Of a DNA stretch of 64,000 nt, positions 63,046-64,000 are shown piece by piece. The notes under the pieces were generated by a model. That model was not told where the DNA came from, ran no database searches, and saw nothing but the letters and a program-made list of their open reading frames with translations. Every line of letters starts with the position of its first letter. Positions within the stretch are counted from its first letter, which is position 1. The DNA lies in the NCBI GenBank assembly GCA_030159075.1, contig BROG01000111.1, forward strand, positions 438,501 through 502,500, given 5' to 3'. The position numbers and the translations under genes are program-made. This stretch comes from Atrina japonica (lineage: Eukaryota > Mollusca > Bivalvia > Pterioida > Pinnidae).

Positions 63046-63052
63046 TATAAAG
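63046..63052 (+). promoter_or_regulatory. TATA box candidate
   Basis: TATAAAG 56 bp before the ATG at 63102, which leaves room for a start site ~30 bp downstream and a short 5' UTR. Confidence 0.45.
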
Positions 63053-63101
63053 GGTGGGCTCGATTTACCGCGTGAGTACTGTTTCGGCACAGTCTCAGAA
63101 C

Positions 63102-63174
63102 ATGTCCGAATCGAATGGTACCAGGGCAATAAGTAGTTACTTCCAAGATGTCGATGAAAAGTTACATAATTCAC
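63102..63174 (+). CDS. Candidate first coding exon, gene continues right
   Basis: ATG 63102 begins MSESNGTRAISSYFQDVDEK then LHNS plus one base, ending at CAC|GTAAGT, a consensus donor. A TATA-like element lies at 63046. The sequence is hydrophilic with no domain recognisable in 24 residues. The downstream exons are not in the window. Confidence 0.55.
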
Positions 63175-63926
63175 GTAAGTTTTATGGTTAAATCGCTTCT
63201 CCAGGATAGTATTCCAGAGCATTTTATTGGTCTTCCACGTGTCTGGATTGTCCAGGACTGTGAAACGAACACACTCAGTTGAGCATCACCACGTGATCAG
63301 CAACACCTTACCGTTTTTTAATAGATCAATGCATTAAGTGTTTTCCACGATTAATAAACTAATTAGTTGGAATAGGACTTTCAAAATACGACGAAAGTTC
63401 ATAAGAATACGCATTAAGAGAGTACAGAAAAGTTTATTTATAAACATTACTCCCCGGAAAGTGGCTATTTGTCTATAATGTTTAATAAATCACTAACCAG
63501 GTTTATGGAAATTAGTAAAACTAATATATGGCATACAGCAAAATATATGTACACAAATATTATTGGTGCTATAATAACTTGCAAACTTGAAAACACGATT
63601 TACGATATGTAATATGTGATTGTAACTTTCGTTGTTTATTTCAATGTTGCCACGGAAACCCATTTAGCCTTGTCACAGTTGAATATGTTTTCTCTGACAG
63701 TCGCAATGTAATTATCTGGCGGCCACCAGATATTTTCCTTGTTATCTTGCGACCGCCACTTAAATATTTAGTGTCAATTTCTTATGTGGAATGTAGTTTT
63801 GCATCTTGACACTGCGGTTACATTTTTTGCCAGATACATCAGGACAGGAAGTTTTAACTTTTTAGTTATTGAATTTCACCTTTTTCTTACTTAATGCAAA
63901 CGTAAATCTAAAAACAGTAAGCTTTA

Positions 63927-63927
<1 letters not shown>

Positions 63928-64000
<73 letters not shown>
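63928..64000. repeat. (TA)n microsatellite at the right edge
   Basis: TA run with one TAATA interruption, cut by the window end. Confidence 0.97.

Overview
The window is nuclear DNA of a multicellular animal, most likely a lophotrochozoan and probably a bivalve mollusc. Coding sequence sits in short exons with GT-AG introns. The DNA is AT-rich. It is full of tRNA-derived SINEs, foldback (MITE-like) elements, (TA)n/(GA)n/(CA)n arrays and minisatellites, and it carries one long Ty3/gypsy-type LTR element. No prokaryotic genes, CRISPR arrays or rRNA genes were seen. The organism call is inference from repeat style and gene content.

Layout. (1) 1-13213, + strand: the last twelve coding exons (392 residues) of the Golgi pH regulator gene GPR89. 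The 5' exons lie left of the window. A 39-bp minisatellite fills the intron at the left edge, and the introns carry a TIR element with a nested SINE, three foldback elements and several tandem repeats. (2) 13214-18130: non-coding, repeat-bearing spacer. (3) 18221-18916, + strand: an intact 231-codon ORF. Its layout reads like an AID/APOBEC-like cytidine deaminase, but the zinc-binding residues are replaced, so it looks like a pseudo-enzyme. (4) 21642-36044, - strand: a seven-exon gene assembled here for a 273-residue basic, proline/arginine/tyrosine-containing protein that I cannot name. Two further upstream exons (41859-41978 and 42246-42280) and another at 56621-56694 splice in compatible phase, which suggests alternative 5' ends. 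(5) 42990-53486, + strand: a ~10.5-kb LTR retrotransposon with gag, protease, reverse transcriptase, RNase H and integrase remnants plus a long post-integrase region with an envelope-like third ORF. Its reading frames are broken mostly by single-base indels. If the 56.6-kb exon belongs to the - strand gene, this element lies in that gene's intron, in antisense. (6) 53500-62600: SINEs, MITE fragments, homopolymer-rich elements and diverged dispersed repeats, with only the 56.6-kb exon as coding sequence. (7) 62665-63174, + strand: two candidate first coding exons of genes running off the right edge, one encoding a signal-peptide-like start and one with a TATA box in a promoter-like position.

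The genes show no common pathway. The points most worth following are the degenerate deaminase-like gene, the unnamed - strand gene with several phase-matched 5' exons, and the env-bearing LTR element with its clustered GGACTTTCC motifs.
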